A program made the translations under genes and the position numbers. Under the pieces are notes generated by a model. It was not told the DNA's origin and searched no databases. It saw only the letters and a program-made list of their open reading frames with translations. From Brachybacterium sp. EE-P12 (lineage in GTDB: Bacteria > Actinomycetota > Actinomycetes > Actinomycetales > Dermabacteraceae): a DNA stretch of 64,000 bases. Below, one piece after another: positions 46,762 to 56,891 of this stretch; the stretch's first letter is position 1, and each line of letters starts with the position of its first letter. The stretch covers positions 248,001 to 312,000 of the forward strand of contig NZ_QXCP01000006.1 in the NCBI RefSeq assembly GCF_003711805.1, given 5' to 3'.

Positions 46762-47640
46762 ATGCAGACCACCGCTTCGCAGACCGCTTCCCCCCAGGCC
46801 CAGGGCGCTGCGCCCGCCGAGCGCCGAGCTCGCAAGAACCGCCCGCAGGCGGTGCTCGAGGTGCTGGGCAAGACCCGCATCTCCCCGCGCCTGCTGCGCC
46901 TCACCCTGGGCGGCGAGGGCTATGCGGCGCTGAACCGCAACGAGCAGACCGACGCCTACGTGAAGCTGCTGATCGCCGATCCGCACTCCGGGCTGACCCC
47001 GCCCTACGACCTGGACGCGCTGCGGGAGAGGAGCCCGGAGCTGCTCCCCACCCGCCGCACGTACACGGTGCGCCGCTGGGACGATGCGGCGCAGCGGATC
47101 GACATCGACGTGGTCCTGCACGGCGAGCCGGGCGACGAGGGCGTCGCGGCGCGCTGGGCGGACGAGGCCCAGCCCGGCGACCTCATCGCGATGAACGGCG
47201 CAGGCGGCGGCTACTCCCCGTCCCCCGAGTCCACCCGCCACCTCCTGATCGGCGACCACGCCGCCCTGCCCGCGATCGCCGCCGCGCTCGAGTCGATGGA
47301 GCCGGACGCCCAGGGGCTCGCGCTCATCCACCTCGACCACGAGGAGGACGTGCTCGACCTCGTCCACCCCGAGGGCGTCGAGCTGCGCTGGGTGCTCGGC
47401 CCGCGCGAGCAGCTCCTGGACGAGGTCGGCGCGCTCGACCTCTCCGACCCGGCCGGGCTGGGCGTGTTCTGCCACGTCGAGCGCGGCATCACCAAGCAGC
47501 TGCGGCGCCTGCTGGTCAAGGAGGCCGGCATCCCGCGTGACCAGATCTCGATCTCCGCCTACTGGGCGCTGGGCCGCATCGAGGACCAGTTCCAGGCCGA
47601 GAAGCGCGAGCCGGTCGGCGCCATCGACACCGACGACTGA
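46762..47640 (+). CDS. Siderophore-interacting protein (ferric-siderophore reductase family)
   Basis: A 292-residue flavoprotein of the SIP family. RTYTVRRWD (RxYT FAD-binding motif) lies near residue 95, followed by DIDVVLHGEPGDEGVAARWADEAQPGD, the NGAGGGYSP loop, and the C-terminal YWALGRIEDQF. These proteins reduce ferric siderophores inside the cell to free iron. ATG at 46762 is chosen over GTGs at 46753 and 46756 because those overlap the -10 box. The gene complements the iron importer at 28.5-34.6 kb though it is 12 kb away. Confidence 0.92.
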   Translation: MQTTASQTASPQAQGAAPAERRARKNRPQAVLEVLGKTRISPRLLRLTLGGEGYAALNRNEQTDAYVKLLIADPHSGLTPPYDLDALRERSPELLPTRRTYTVRRWDDAAQRIDIDVVLHGEPGDEGVAARWADEAQPGDLIAMNGAGGGYSPSPESTRHLLIGDHAALPAIAAALESMEPDAQGLALIHLDHEEDVLDLVHPEGVELRWVLGPREQLLDEVGALDLSDPAGLGVFCHVERGITKQLRRLLVKEAGIPRDQISISAYWALGRIEDQFQAEKREPVGAIDTDD

Positions 47641-47760
47641 CGGCGGTCCCGCCCCGCGCCGCAACATTTCGTCACGCTCCTGGGCGCCGTGCCCCGGCGT
47701 GCCCCACGATGGTGCTCATTCGCCGCGGGTGATCGCGGAGAGCACGACCGAGGAGGCCAC

Positions 47761-49065
47761 ATGAGCACGGCAGGGATCCATGCAGGCTGGGCGGCGAGCG
47801 ACTGCCATCGCTCGCTGACCCCGCCGATCTATTCCTCGAGCGCCTACGCCCAGCCCGACCACGCCGCGCTGCGCGCCCTCTTCGAGCGGCGGGCCGACGG
47901 CTTCGCGTACTCCCGCTCGGGCAACCCGACCACCGCGGTGCTCGAGGAGCGGATCACCTCGCTCGAGGGCGGCATCGGCGCGATCGCCGTCGCCTCCGGA
48001 CAGGCTGCGACCACCATCGCCCTGTGCGCCCTCGCCGCCCCCGGCGGGCACGTCGTCGCCTCCTCCCGCCTCTACGGCGGGACCACCGAGCTGCTCGACG
48101 ACACCCTCGCCGACCTCGGCGTGACCACCACCGTCGTGGATCCCTGGGACCTCGACGCCTGGGAGGCGGCGTTCACCGAGGACACGCGCGCCGCGATCGT
48201 CGAGTCGATCGCGAACCCCGGCGCACAGCTGCTGGACCTCGACGTCCTCACCGACATCGCGCACCGCCGCGACGTGCCCGTCATCGTGGACTCGACCCTC
48301 GCCAGCCCCGCCCTCTACCGGCCCGGCGAGCACGGTGCGGACGTGGTGGTGCACTCCGCGACGAAGTACCTGTGCGGGCACGGCACCACGATCGCCGGGC
48401 TGATCGTGGACACCGGCCGCTTCGACCCGAGGCGATGTCCCCAGCGGTGGGAGCGGCTGACCACCCCGAACCGTCGCTTCGGCGTGACCTTCGCCGACGA
48501 GTACGCGAGCGGCGCCTCGGGACTGCTCGCCTACGCCCGCGCCAAGTACGTCACCGACCTCGGGGCGACCCTGCCCGCCACCAGCGCCCAGCAGATCCTC
48601 GTCGGCATCGAGACCCTCGACCTGCGGCTGCGGAAGATCAGCGCCGATGCCGTCGAGCTCGCCGGCCGCCTCGCCGCCGCGCCCGAGGTCGCCCGCGTCC
48701 ATCACCCCAGCATCCCGGGTCGCCCCGATGCGCACCTCGCCGCCCGGGACTTCCCGCGCGGCACCTCGGGCGTGTTCTCGATCGACCTGCACGGCGGCGA
48801 AGCCGCCGCGGCCGCCTTCTGCGATGCTCTCGAGCTGTGGGCGCTCGCCGTGAACCTCGGCGACGCCCGCTCGCTGGTCTGCCATCCGGCGAGCACCACC
48901 CACTGCCATCTCACCTCCGCCCAGCGCGAGGCCTGCGGGGTGGGGACGGGGACGGTCCGGCTCAGCGTCGGCCTCGAGGACCTCGAGGACCTCTGGGCGG
49001 ATCTCTCCCGGGGCCTCGCCGCGGCCCGCGACGCCCTCCCGGAGGCCGCTGCGATCGGGGCGTGA
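47761..49065 (+). CDS. Cys/Met metabolism PLP enzyme, O-acetylhomoserine sulfhydrylase-like
   Basis: A 434-residue PLP enzyme. Family marks: RSGNPTTAVLEERITSLEGG, AVASGQAATTIALCALAAPG, VIVDSTLASPAL, and the PLP-lysine segment VVVHSATKYLCGHGTTIAG. SVGLEDLEDLWADLSRGL ends the protein. AGGAGG precedes the ATG. The length and the GHGTTIAGLIVDTG block favour O-acetylhomoserine aminocarboxypropyltransferase (MetY-like) over cystathionine gamma-synthase. No SAM riboswitch is apparent in the 120 bases upstream. Confidence 0.88.
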   Translation: MSTAGIHAGWAASDCHRSLTPPIYSSSAYAQPDHAALRALFERRADGFAYSRSGNPTTAVLEERITSLEGGIGAIAVASGQAATTIALCALAAPGGHVVASSRLYGGTTELLDDTLADLGVTTTVVDPWDLDAWEAAFTEDTRAAIVESIANPGAQLLDLDVLTDIAHRRDVPVIVDSTLASPALYRPGEHGADVVVHSATKYLCGHGTTIAGLIVDTGRFDPRRCPQRWERLTTPNRRFGVTFADEYASGASGLLAYARAKYVTDLGATLPATSAQQILVGIETLDLRLRKISADAVELAGRLAAAPEVARVHHPSIPGRPDAHLAARDFPRGTSGVFSIDLHGGEAAAAAFCDALELWALAVNLGDARSLVCHPASTTHCHLTSAQREACGVGTGTVRLSVGLEDLEDLWADLSRGLAAARDALPEAAAIGA

Positions 49066-49115
49066 GCCTGCTCGCTCCGGGGAACACCGGCCGCGCCTGA
49101 GCTGTTGGACCGGGC

Positions 49116-50207
49116 ATGAGGGCTCTCGACGCGGTGGTGATCGGTGCCGGCCAGGCCGGGCTCTCCGCCGCCCATCACCTGCAGCGCCGGGGCGTGCGTC
49201 AGGTCGCCGTGCTCGATGCCGAGGACGGGCCCGGAGGGGCCTGGCGACACCGCTGGGACAGTCTGACCATGGCCACCGTCAACGGGATCCGCGAGCTGCC
49301 GGACATGCCCGTGCCCGAGGCCGACGACGCGACGCCCGCCAACATCGCCGTGCCGGACTACTTCGCGCGGTTCGAGGAGCGCCGAGGGCTCGACGTCCAG
49401 CGCCCGGTGCGGGTCACCCGCGTCGAGGACGACCCGTCGGCCCCGCCCGGTCCGTGGCAGCCGCTCCTGGTGCACTCGGTCGGCGCCGACGGCCGCGAGC
49501 TGCCCGTGCTGCGCACCCGCGCGGTGCTGAACGCGACCGGCACCTGGACGCGCCCCTTCGTCCCGGCCGTCCCCGGCGCCGAGAGCTTCCGCGGCAGGCA
49601 GCTGCACACCGCCGAGTACGTCGCAGCGGAGGAGTTCGCCGGTCAGCACGTCGGCATCGTCGGCGGCGGGATCAGCGCCCTCGGCCACCTGCAGGAGATC
49701 GCCGAGGTCGGGCAGACCTCCTGGTACACCCGGCGCGAGCCCGTGCTGCGCGAGCGGGAGTTCACCGAGGAGGCCGGGCGCGAGGCCGTCGCCGGGGTGT
49801 GGGACGCGGTGCGGGAGGGGCGGCCCGTCGGCAGCGTCGTCTCCCACACCGGACTGGTGTGGACGCCCGCGCTGCGGCGCGCCGCGCAGCGCGGGATCCT
49901 CGAGCGTCGCCCGATGCCGCGCCGGATCCTGCCCGGCGGGGTGCTCGAGTCCGACGGGACGCGCACGGCGCTGGACGCGATCCTGTGGGCGACCGGCTTC
50001 CGGCACGAGCTGCGCCACCTGCGTCCGCTGCGCCTCGTCGGGCCTCTCGGCGGGATCGCCATGGACGGCACGGCCGTCGCCGCGGATCCGCGCATCCACC
50101 TCGTCGGCCACGGCCCCGGCGCCTCCACCATCGGCGCGAACCGGGCGGGCCGCGCCGCGGTGAACCGCCTGGTGAAGGACCTCGACCTCGAGCTCGCGCC
50201 CGCCTAA
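49116..50207 (+). CDS. FAD-dependent monooxygenase-like NAD(P)-binding protein
   Basis: A 363-residue flavoprotein: FAD motif VVIGAGQAGLSAAHHL at residue 7, PGGAWRHRWDSLTM after it, a second Rossmann motif HVGIVGGGISALGHL near 180 and the ATGF motif (LWATGFRHELRHL) near 290. This matches the YhfW/CzcO-type flavin-containing monooxygenase-like group. Its reaction is unknown. Its stop codon forms part of the presumed -10 box of the next gene. Confidence 0.85.
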   Translation: MRALDAVVIGAGQAGLSAAHHLQRRGVRQVAVLDAEDGPGGAWRHRWDSLTMATVNGIRELPDMPVPEADDATPANIAVPDYFARFEERRGLDVQRPVRVTRVEDDPSAPPGPWQPLLVHSVGADGRELPVLRTRAVLNATGTWTRPFVPAVPGAESFRGRQLHTAEYVAAEEFAGQHVGIVGGGISALGHLQEIAEVGQTSWYTRREPVLREREFTEEAGREAVAGVWDAVREGRPVGSVVSHTGLVWTPALRRAAQRGILERRPMPRRILPGGVLESDGTRTALDAILWATGFRHELRHLRPLRLVGPLGGIAMDGTAVAADPRIHLVGHGPGASTIGANRAGRAAVNRLVKDLDLELAPA

Positions 50208-50217
50208 GGTGCCGGAC

Positions 50218-50967
50218 ATGAGCACCGAGAGCACCGAGCACCCCGAGGCCGCCGCCCTGCCCGCACTGCCGACGGAGGGGGTGCGGCGCGTCCTGTGCGT
50301 CGTCGCCCATCCCGACGACATGGAGTACGGGACCTCCGCCGCCGTGGCCGCCTGGACCGGGGCGGGCATCGAGGTGACCTATCTGCTGCTGACCCGCGGC
50401 GAGGCCGGGATGGCCGAGGCGCCCGAGGTGGTGGCGCCGCTGCGGGAGCGGGAGCAGCGCAGCGCCTGCGCGCGCGTGGGCGTCGAGGACCTCAGATATC
50501 TGGACCACCCCGACGGGATGCTCGAGCACTCCCTGACGCTGCGGCGCGACATCGCCCGTGTGATCCGCCAGGTGCGCCCCGAGCTCGTGCTCACCGCGAA
50601 CTTCGAGGTCGAGGCCTACGGGAGCCTGAACCAGGCCGACCACCGGGCCGCAGGCCTCGCCGCCGCCGACGCCTGCCGGGACGCCGCGAACCCGTGGGTG
50701 TTCCGCGAGCTCGCGGAGCGCGAGGGACTCGCCGCCTGGGAGGCCCGGGCGCTGCTCGTGGCCGGGCACCCCGCACCCACCCACGCCGTGGCGGTGGGGG
50801 AGGGCGACATCGCGGCGGCGGTCGCCTCGCTGCAGGCCCACGAGGCCTATCTCGCGCACGTGACCGGGCATCCCGCGCCGGAGGAGTTCATCCCGGAGAT
50901 CCTGCGCGAGGGCGGAGCAGCCGCGGGCACGGACCACGCCGTCGTGCTGCGTGTGCACGAGGTCTGA
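50218..50967 (+). CDS. PIG-L family deacetylase
   Basis: A 249-residue zinc-dependent N-acetylglucosaminyl deacetylase-like protein. The AHPDD motif (VVAHPDDMEYG) near residue 29 and the downstream DHRAAGLAAADACRDAANP with the conserved histidine are present. MshB/Mca-like family members act in mycothiol metabolism in actinobacteria; this copy cannot be assigned to either with confidence. ATG at 50218 is chosen over GTG at 50209 because TAAGGT lies exactly 7 bases upstream, consistent with a leaderless transcript. Confidence 0.85.
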   Translation: MSTESTEHPEAAALPALPTEGVRRVLCVVAHPDDMEYGTSAAVAAWTGAGIEVTYLLLTRGEAGMAEAPEVVAPLREREQRSACARVGVEDLRYLDHPDGMLEHSLTLRRDIARVIRQVRPELVLTANFEVEAYGSLNQADHRAAGLAAADACRDAANPWVFRELAEREGLAAWEARALLVAGHPAPTHAVAVGEGDIAAAVASLQAHEAYLAHVTGHPAPEEFIPEILREGGAAAGTDHAVVLRVHEV

Positions 50968-51063
50968 GCGCAGGACCGAACGGTCGGCCGACCCCTGGCC
51001 GTCCAGCGCACGGGCTCCTACGGTGGGGAGGTCAGGCAGGATCCGCCACGGAAGGACTCTCCC

Positions 51064-52932
51064 ATGACCACGACCATGCACGACGGACTCTCCCTCGAGC
51101 AGGTCCCCGAGCTCGCCGCCCAGCTGCGGGTCGACTCGATCCGCTCCTCGACCGCCGCCGGCTCGGGGCATCCCACCTCCAGCCTGTCCGCCGCCGACCT
51201 GCTGGCCACCCTCATGTCGCGCCATCTGCGCTACGACTGGGACGCTCCCGACGCCCCCGGCAACGACCACCTGATCTTCTCCAAGGGGCACGCCTCCCCG
51301 CTGCTGTACTCCGTGTTCAAGGCGGCGGGCGTCGTCTCGGACCAGGAGCTCATGGAGGGCTACCGGCGCTTCGACCAGCGGCTCGAGGGGCACCCCACCC
51401 CGGTGCTGCCCTGGGTCGACGTGGCCACCGGCTCGCTCGGCCAGGGGCTGCCCGACGGCGTCGGCATCGCCCTGGCCGGCAAGGAGCTCGAGCAGGCGCC
51501 CTACCGCGTCTGGGTGCTCACCGGTGACAGCGAGCTCGCCGAGGGCTCGATGTGGGAGGCCCTGGCGACCGCGTCCCACTACGGGCTCACGAATCTCGTC
51601 ACGATCGTCGACGTGAATCGCCTCGGCCAGCGCGGCGAGACGGCGCTCGGCTGGGACATGGACGCCTATGCCGCCCGCGTCCAGGCCTTCGGCGCGCAGG
51701 CGGTGGTGATCGACGGGCACGACATCGGCGAGATCGACGCCGCCCTCGCGCGCGCCGACGGCGAGCTCGAGCGCCCCCTGGTGGTCCTCGCCCGCACCGT
51801 CAAGGGCAGGGGAATCCCCGGGGTCGAGGACGAGGAGGACTGGCACGGCAAGCCGATGCCCGCGGAGCGCGCCGAGGAGGCGGTCTCCTCCCTCGGCGGG
51901 GAGCGGTCGCTGCAGGTGCGCGGTCCGCGGCCGCCCGAGGTCGAGCGCCCTGCGACGAGGCGCGGGCGCGTCGAGCTGCCGACCTTCGAGCTGGGGGAGG
52001 AGCTCGCCACCCGCAAGGCCTACGGGCCGGCCCTGAGCGCTCTCGCCGACGTCGATCCGCGGGTGGTGGCGCTGGACGGAGAGGTCTCGAACTCCACCGG
52101 CGTCGCCGACTTCGTCGAGGCCCATCCTGAGCGGTTCTTCGAGATGTTCATCGCCGAACAGCAGATGGTGGCCGCCGCCACCGGCCTGTCCACCCGCGGG
52201 TACATCGCCTACGCCTCGACCTTCGCGGCCTTCCTCACCCGCGCGGCCGACTTCATCCGGATGGCCCCGGTCTCCCGCGCGGACCTGCGGCTCGTCGGCT
52301 CCCATGCGGGGGTCGAGATCGGTGCGGACGGTCCCTCCCAGATGGGGCTCGAGGACCTCGCGATGATCGCCGCCACCCAGGGCTCCACCGTGCTGTACCC
52401 CAGCGACGCCACCTCGACCGCGGCGCTCGTGCTCGCGATGGCGGACCTGTCCGGCGTGAGCTATCTGCGCACCACCCGCGGCGGGCGGCCCGTGCTCTAC
52501 GGGCCCGAAGAGGCGTTCCCGGTGGGCGGGTCGAAGACGCTGCGCCGCTCGGAGGCGGACGCGGTCACCCTGATCGGCGCCGGCGTCACCCTCCACGAGG
52601 CGCTCGCCGCCGCCGACCTCCTGGCCGAATCCGGGGTGTCCGCGCGGGTGATCGACGCGTACTCGGTCAAGCCGATCGACGGAGTCGCGATCCGTGAGGC
52701 CGTCGCCGCCACCGGCGGGCGTGCGGTCGTCGCGGAGGACCACCACCGCGAGGGCGGTCTCGGCGCCGCGGTGCTCGCGGCGCTCGCCGAGGAGCCGGTC
52801 AGGGATCTGCAGCTCACGCATCTCGCGGTCGACGGGGTGCCCGGCTCGGGCACCACCGCCGAGCTGCTGGAGTGGGCGGGGATCGACGCGGCCCACATCG
52901 CTCGGGCGGCGCAGGCGGCGCTGGAGAGCTGA
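51064..52932 (+). CDS. Transketolase
   Basis: A 622-residue single-chain transketolase transferring two-carbon units in the pentose phosphate pathway. TPP site GDSELAEGSMWEALATA (about 160-176), the SKGHASPLLYSVFKAAG block, DVATGSLGQGLPDGVGIAL and the second-domain FIAEQQMVAAATGLSTRG with the catalytic Glu are visible. GGAAGGA precedes the ATG. It is of the shorter type resembling TKTL/archaeal enzymes, so a main housekeeping copy may exist elsewhere. Confidence 0.93.
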   Translation: MTTTMHDGLSLEQVPELAAQLRVDSIRSSTAAGSGHPTSSLSAADLLATLMSRHLRYDWDAPDAPGNDHLIFSKGHASPLLYSVFKAAGVVSDQELMEGYRRFDQRLEGHPTPVLPWVDVATGSLGQGLPDGVGIALAGKELEQAPYRVWVLTGDSELAEGSMWEALATASHYGLTNLVTIVDVNRLGQRGETALGWDMDAYAARVQAFGAQAVVIDGHDIGEIDAALARADGELERPLVVLARTVKGRGIPGVEDEEDWHGKPMPAERAEEAVSSLGGERSLQVRGPRPPEVERPATRRGRVELPTFELGEELATRKAYGPALSALADVDPRVVALDGEVSNSTGVADFVEAHPERFFEMFIAEQQMVAAATGLSTRGYIAYASTFAAFLTRAADFIRMAPVSRADLRLVGSHAGVEIGADGPSQMGLEDLAMIAATQGSTVLYPSDATSTAALVLAMADLSGVSYLRTTRGGRPVLYGPEEAFPVGGSKTLRRSEADAVTLIGAGVTLHEALAAADLLAESGVSARVIDAYSVKPIDGVAIREAVAATGGRAVVAEDHHREGGLGAAVLAALAEEPVRDLQLTHLAVDGVPGSGTTAELLEWAGIDAAHIARAAQAALES

Positions 52933-52947
52933 GCCGCCGCAGAGCCG

Positions 52948-54384
52948 TCAGGCCTTCCGGGCAGCACGCCCCAGCTCGAGCGAGTCCATGTCCTCCAGCT
53001 CGCGGTCCTTCGTCTCCGGCACCCACCGCGCCACGAACAGCAGACTCAGCAGGGCGAACGCGGCGTACAGGCCGTAGGCGAAGCTCAGCCCGATCTCCGA
53101 CAGCGTCGGGAAGGTGGCCGAGACCGCCCAGTTCGCTCCCCACTGGGCGGCGGCCGCGACGGCGAGCGCGGAGGCGCGGATCCGGTTGGGGAAGATCTCG
53201 CCCAGCAGCACCCACACCAGCGGACCCCAGGTGGTGCCGAAGAACATCACGAAGGCGTTGGCGCTGATCAGCGCCACCGTGGACCACGGATCGGGCAGCG
53301 AGACCGACTCGGCCCCTGCGGCGACCTCGCCGAAGGAGAAGGCCAGCGCCATGAGCCCCAGCGACACGGTCATGCCGGCGGAGCCGACCAGCAGCATGAT
53401 CCGCCGCCCGACCCTGTCCACCAGCAGGATCGCGATGATCGTCGCGACGATGTTCATCACCGAGGTGATGGTGGAGGTCAGCAGTGCCTGCGACTCGTCG
53501 AAGCCGACCGACTGCCACAGCGTGGTCGAGTAGTAGAAGATGACGTTGATGCCCACGAGCTGCTGGAACAGCGACAGAGCGATGCCGAGCCAGACGATCG
53601 GCTGCAGCCCGAATCGGCCGCCGAGCAGGTCGCGCAGGCTCTCCTTCTGCTCGCGTTCGAGCGAGTGCCGGATCTGCTCGATCTTGAGGTTCACGTCGAG
53701 CTCGCCGGTGAAGTCGTAGAGCACCTTTGAGGCCTTGTCAGTCTCGCCCTTGCCGATCAGGTAGCGCGGGGACTCCGGCAGGAACAGCGCCATCACCCCG
53801 TAGACCGCCGCCGGCGCCGCCTCGATCATGAACATCCAGCGCCAGGCCGCGACCCCGAGCCAGTAGGACTCCGCCGCACCGCCCGCGGTGTTCGCGATCA
53901 GGGCGTTGGACAGGAGCGCCGCGAAGATGCCCAGCACGATCGCGAGCTGCTGCAGTGATCCGAGCCGCCCGCGGAACCTCGCCGGTGCGACCTCGGCGAT
54001 GTAGGCGGGGGCGATCACGCTCGCGGCCCCGACGCCGAGCCCGCCCACGACGCGCCAGATGATCAGGTCCCACACCCCGAACGCGAGGCCCGAGCCGATC
54101 GCGGAGACGAAGAAGAGGATCGCGGCGATGATCATCACCGGGATGCGGCCGAAGCGGTTGGCGAGGCCGCCGGCGAACCAGGCTCCCACGGCGCAGCCGA
54201 GCAGAGCGGAGGAGACCGCGAAGCCGGTCAGCCCGGCCCCGAGCGAGAACTCGTCCGACAGCGCGCCGACGGCCCCGTTGATCACCGAGGTGTCGAAGCC
54301 GAAGAGGAAGCCGCCGACCGCAGCCGCGATGCTGATCCCGACGACCTTCGGGTTCAGCGTCTGTGCCTGTGCTGGTGAGCTCAT
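52948..54384 (-). CDS. Sugar porter MFS transporter
   Basis: A 478-residue 12-helix proton symporter. FGFDTSVINGAVGAL, RFGRIPVMI (motif A), PAYIAEVAPARFRGRLGSLQQLAIVLG, PESPRYLIGKG and QQLVGINVIFYYST are sugar porter hallmarks, as is the C-terminal VPETKDRELEDMD. ATG at 54384 has GGAGGAG about 9 bases upstream; the ATG at 54393 lies within that site. Convergent with the transketolase gene, and together they could feed pentose or hexose metabolism. Confidence 0.93.
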   Translation of the reverse strand: MSSPAQAQTLNPKVVGISIAAAVGGFLFGFDTSVINGAVGALSDEFSLGAGLTGFAVSSALLGCAVGAWFAGGLANRFGRIPVMIIAAILFFVSAIGSGLAFGVWDLIIWRVVGGLGVGAASVIAPAYIAEVAPARFRGRLGSLQQLAIVLGIFAALLSNALIANTAGGAAESYWLGVAAWRWMFMIEAAPAAVYGVMALFLPESPRYLIGKGETDKASKVLYDFTGELDVNLKIEQIRHSLEREQKESLRDLLGGRFGLQPIVWLGIALSLFQQLVGINVIFYYSTTLWQSVGFDESQALLTSTITSVMNIVATIIAILLVDRVGRRIMLLVGSAGMTVSLGLMALAFSFGEVAAGAESVSLPDPWSTVALISANAFVMFFGTTWGPLVWVLLGEIFPNRIRASALAVAAAAQWGANWAVSATFPTLSEIGLSFAYGLYAAFALLSLLFVARWVPETKDRELEDMDSLELGRAARKA

Positions 54385-54470
54385 GGGGACCATCTCCTCC
54401 GCGATGTCGTCCGGCGCGTCGTGCACGTGGCGGTCACCGTACACCTCCAGGTCCCGGGGAGGGCGACGCC

Positions 54471-55076
54471 TCAGGTGGAGCGGCGCACCAGCTCGGCGCA
54501 GCCGTCGAGGACGGCGAGGATCCCGCGGTGCTGCCAGACGCGGTTCCGCGACCGGCCGGTCGCCTCCTGCAGCACACCCGCCTCGGTGAGCTGGGCGAGG
54601 GCGCGCTGGGCCGACATGGCGGGGACGCCGAGCACCTCGCGCAGGTGGGCGGCGTTCACGATCGGCTGCCCCACCAACAGCGGCAGGATCCGCCAGGCCA
54701 GAGCGTGCCTGCGCACTCCCGCCAGACGTTCCCGGTCCGCTTCCAGCTGCGCGGCGAGCTCGTCCACGAGACGGGTGCCGGTCACGGCGGCGAAGCGCGC
54801 GGCGCGGGCGAACTCCTCCACGATCGGACGGGCGTCGCCGGCGCGGAAGGCAGTCAGCGCGCCGGTGCAGGCCTCGAGATCGGTGAGCAGGCCGGCAGAG
54901 ACAGGAGCGGTGGTGCCCATCAGGCCCTGGCCTGCGAGCATCGCATGGACGAGGGCCCTGCCCGTGCGCCCGTTCCCGTCGGTGAAGGGGTGGATCGTCT
55001 CGAACTGCGCGTGCGCGATCGCGGCGTGGAGCAGGACGGGGAGGTCACGCGTCCCGTGACCCCGCCGCTCGAGATC
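54471..55076 (-). pseudogene. Fic-family protein, N-terminally truncated remnant
   Basis: Homology begins abruptly at the metG stop codon: DLPVLLHAAIAHAQFETIHPFTDGNGRTGRALVHAMLAG, with an intact Fic motif HPFTDGNGRTGR, then a helical part and a C-terminal winged helix (AHLREVLGVPAMSAQRALAQL). The usual first 120-150 residues of such Fic proteins are absent; upstream the frame only reads through metG in a shadow frame. No start codon with a ribosome binding site precedes the Fic motif. Intact Fic proteins add AMP to targets and are often toxins. Probably a 5'-deleted gene. Confidence 0.75.
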
Positions 55077-56880
55077 AGGCCTCGCCGGCGGCCTCGGCCT
55101 CCAGCCGCTCCAGCTCCTGCTCGGCGACGGCGGGGTCGAGCTTGACGAAGATCGGGGTGGGCTTCGCGACGGCCTGCCCCACCACGACCGGACGGTGCTC
55201 CCAGGCGGGGACCCCGGTGTAGTCGCCGGTGATGATCGGGTAGCCGGGGCCGCCATCGAGGTCCTCGACCTCCTCGATGCGGGGCATCGGGGCGATCTCC
55301 CGGTCCCCGCCGAGCGCCTTCTCCACGGCGTTGGCGGAGCCGGGCAGGAAGGGGGCGAGCATCGTGTTGAGGTCCGTGACCGCCTGCGCGAGCACGTGCA
55401 GCACCGTGAGCAGGCGCGGGCGCTGCTCCTCGGCCTTCATCTTGAACGGCTCGGTGCGCGAGACGTACGCGTTCGCCTCGCCCACCAGGCGCATGATCTC
55501 GGCGATCGCGGCGCGCTGGCGGTGGGCCTCGATGAGCTTCCCGACCGTCGTGAAGCCCTCGCGGATCTGGTCGAGCAGTGCGGTGTCGACCTCCTCGAGC
55601 TCGCCCGCCGCCGGGATCTCCCCGACGTTCTTCGCGATCATCGCGGCGGTGCGGTTGACGAGGTTGCCCCAGCCGGCGACCAGCTCGTTGTTGGTGCGGG
55701 AGACGAAGTCGACCCAGGTGAAGTCGGCGTCGTGGTTCTCCGGGCCCGCGGCCGAGATGAAGTAGCGCAGCGCATCGGGCTGGTAGCGCTCGAGCACGTC
55801 GCGCACGTAGATGACGATGCCCTTGGAGGAGGAGAACTTCTTGCCCTCCATCGTGAGGAACTCCGAGGAGACCACCTCGGTGGGCAGGGTCAGCTCGCCG
55901 AAGCGGCCGGGCTCGCCGCCCTTGTCGCCCTTCCCGTTCTGCGCGATCATCTCCGCCGGCCAGATCTGCGAATGGAAGACGATGTTGTCCTTGCCCATGA
56001 AGTAGTAGGCGAGGGTCTCGGGATCGTTCCACCAGCGGCGCCACGCCTCCGGGTCGCCCTGGCGGCGCGCCCACTCGATCGAGGCGGAGAGATAGCCGAT
56101 CACGGCGTCGAACCACACGTACAGGCGCTTGGTGGGCTGGTCCTCCCAGCCCGGCACCGGGATGCCCCAGTCGATGTCGCGGGTCATCGCACGAGGCTTG
56201 ATGTCCTCGAGGATGTTCTGGCTGAAGCGGATCACGTTCGGGCGCCACAGGCCCGTCGCCTCGCGCTCGTCGAGCCAGCGGCCGAGCTCCGCGGCCAGCG
56301 CCGGCAGGTCCAGGAACCAGTGGGAGGTCTCGATGAACTCCGGGGTCTCGCCGTTGATGCGGGAGACGGGGTCGATGAGGTCGGTCGGATCGAGCTGGTT
56401 GCCGCAGTTGTCGCACTGGTCGCCTCGCGCCCCGGCGGCGCCGCAGATCGGGCAGGTGCCCTCGATGTAGCGGTCCGGCAGGGTGCGACCGGTCGACGGG
56501 GAGATCGCGCCCGAGGTGGTCTGCTCGATCATGTAGCCGTTGTCCCGCACGGCCACGAACATGTCCTGCACCACCTGGTAGTGGTTGCGGGTGGTGGTGC
56601 GGGTGAACAGGTCGTAGCTCAGCCCCAGGGCGACCAGGTCCTCGACGATGAGGCGGTTGTTGCGGTCGGCGAGCTCCCGCGCGGTCACGCCCTCCTTGTC
56701 GGCCTCGACGAGGATCGGGGTGCCGTGCTCGTCGGTGCCGGAGACCATGAGCACGTCGTGGCCCGCCATCCGCATGTAGCGCGAGAAGACGTCGGAGGGG
56801 ACGCCGAAGCCGGCGACATGGCCGATGTGGCGGGGACCGTTGGCGTACGGCCAGGCGACCGCGGACAGGACTGTGCTCAT
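55075..56880 (-). CDS. metG: Methionyl-tRNA synthetase
   Basis: A 601-residue class I synthetase. HIGH-type motif [20 protein letters not shown] (about 14-30), zinc knuckle [18 protein letters not shown], and KKFSSSKG as the KMSKS motif. The anticodon domain region LVNRTAAMI and the actinobacterial C-terminal [17 protein letters not shown] close the protein; the C-terminal tRNA-binding domain of longer MetRS is absent, as usual here. TAGAAT 8 bases before the ATG indicates a leaderless start. Its stop abuts the fic remnant. Confidence 0.95.
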   Translation of the reverse strand: MSTVLSAVAWPYANGPRHIGHVAGFGVPSDVFSRYMRMAGHDVLMVSGTDEHGTPILVEADKEGVTARELADRNNRLIVEDLVALGLSYDLFTRTTTRNHYQVVQDMFVAVRDNGYMIEQTTSGAISPSTGRTLPDRYIEGTCPICGAAGARGDQCDNCGNQLDPTDLIDPVSRINGETPEFIETSHWFLDLPALAAELGRWLDEREATGLWRPNVIRFSQNILEDIKPRAMTRDIDWGIPVPGWEDQPTKRLYVWFDAVIGYLSASIEWARRQGDPEAWRRWWNDPETLAYYFMGKDNIVFHSQIWPAEMIAQNGKGDKGGEPGRFGELTLPTEVVSSEFLTMEGKKFSSSKGIVIYVRDVLERYQPDALRYFISAAGPENHDADFTWVDFVSRTNNELVAGWGNLVNRTAAMIAKNVGEIPAAGELEEVDTALLDQIREGFTTVGKLIEAHRQRAAIAEIMRLVGEANAYVSRTEPFKMKAEEQRPRLLTVLHVLAQAVTDLNTMLAPFLPGSANAVEKALGGDREIAPMPRIEEVEDLDGGPGYPIITGDYTGVPAWEHRPVVVGQAVAKPTPIFVKLDPAVAEQELERLEAEAAGEA

Positions 56881-56891
56881 GGGATCCGATT

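Noticed and set aside
47641..47760. SAM riboswitch before the MetY-like gene
   Set aside because: The gap is 120 bases and I could not find the conserved SAM-I or SAM-II core or a matching terminator.
54393..54444. Longer start for the sugar porter
   Set aside because: The upstream codons encode polar residues unlike the family, and the GGAGGAG site fits the ATG at 54384 only.
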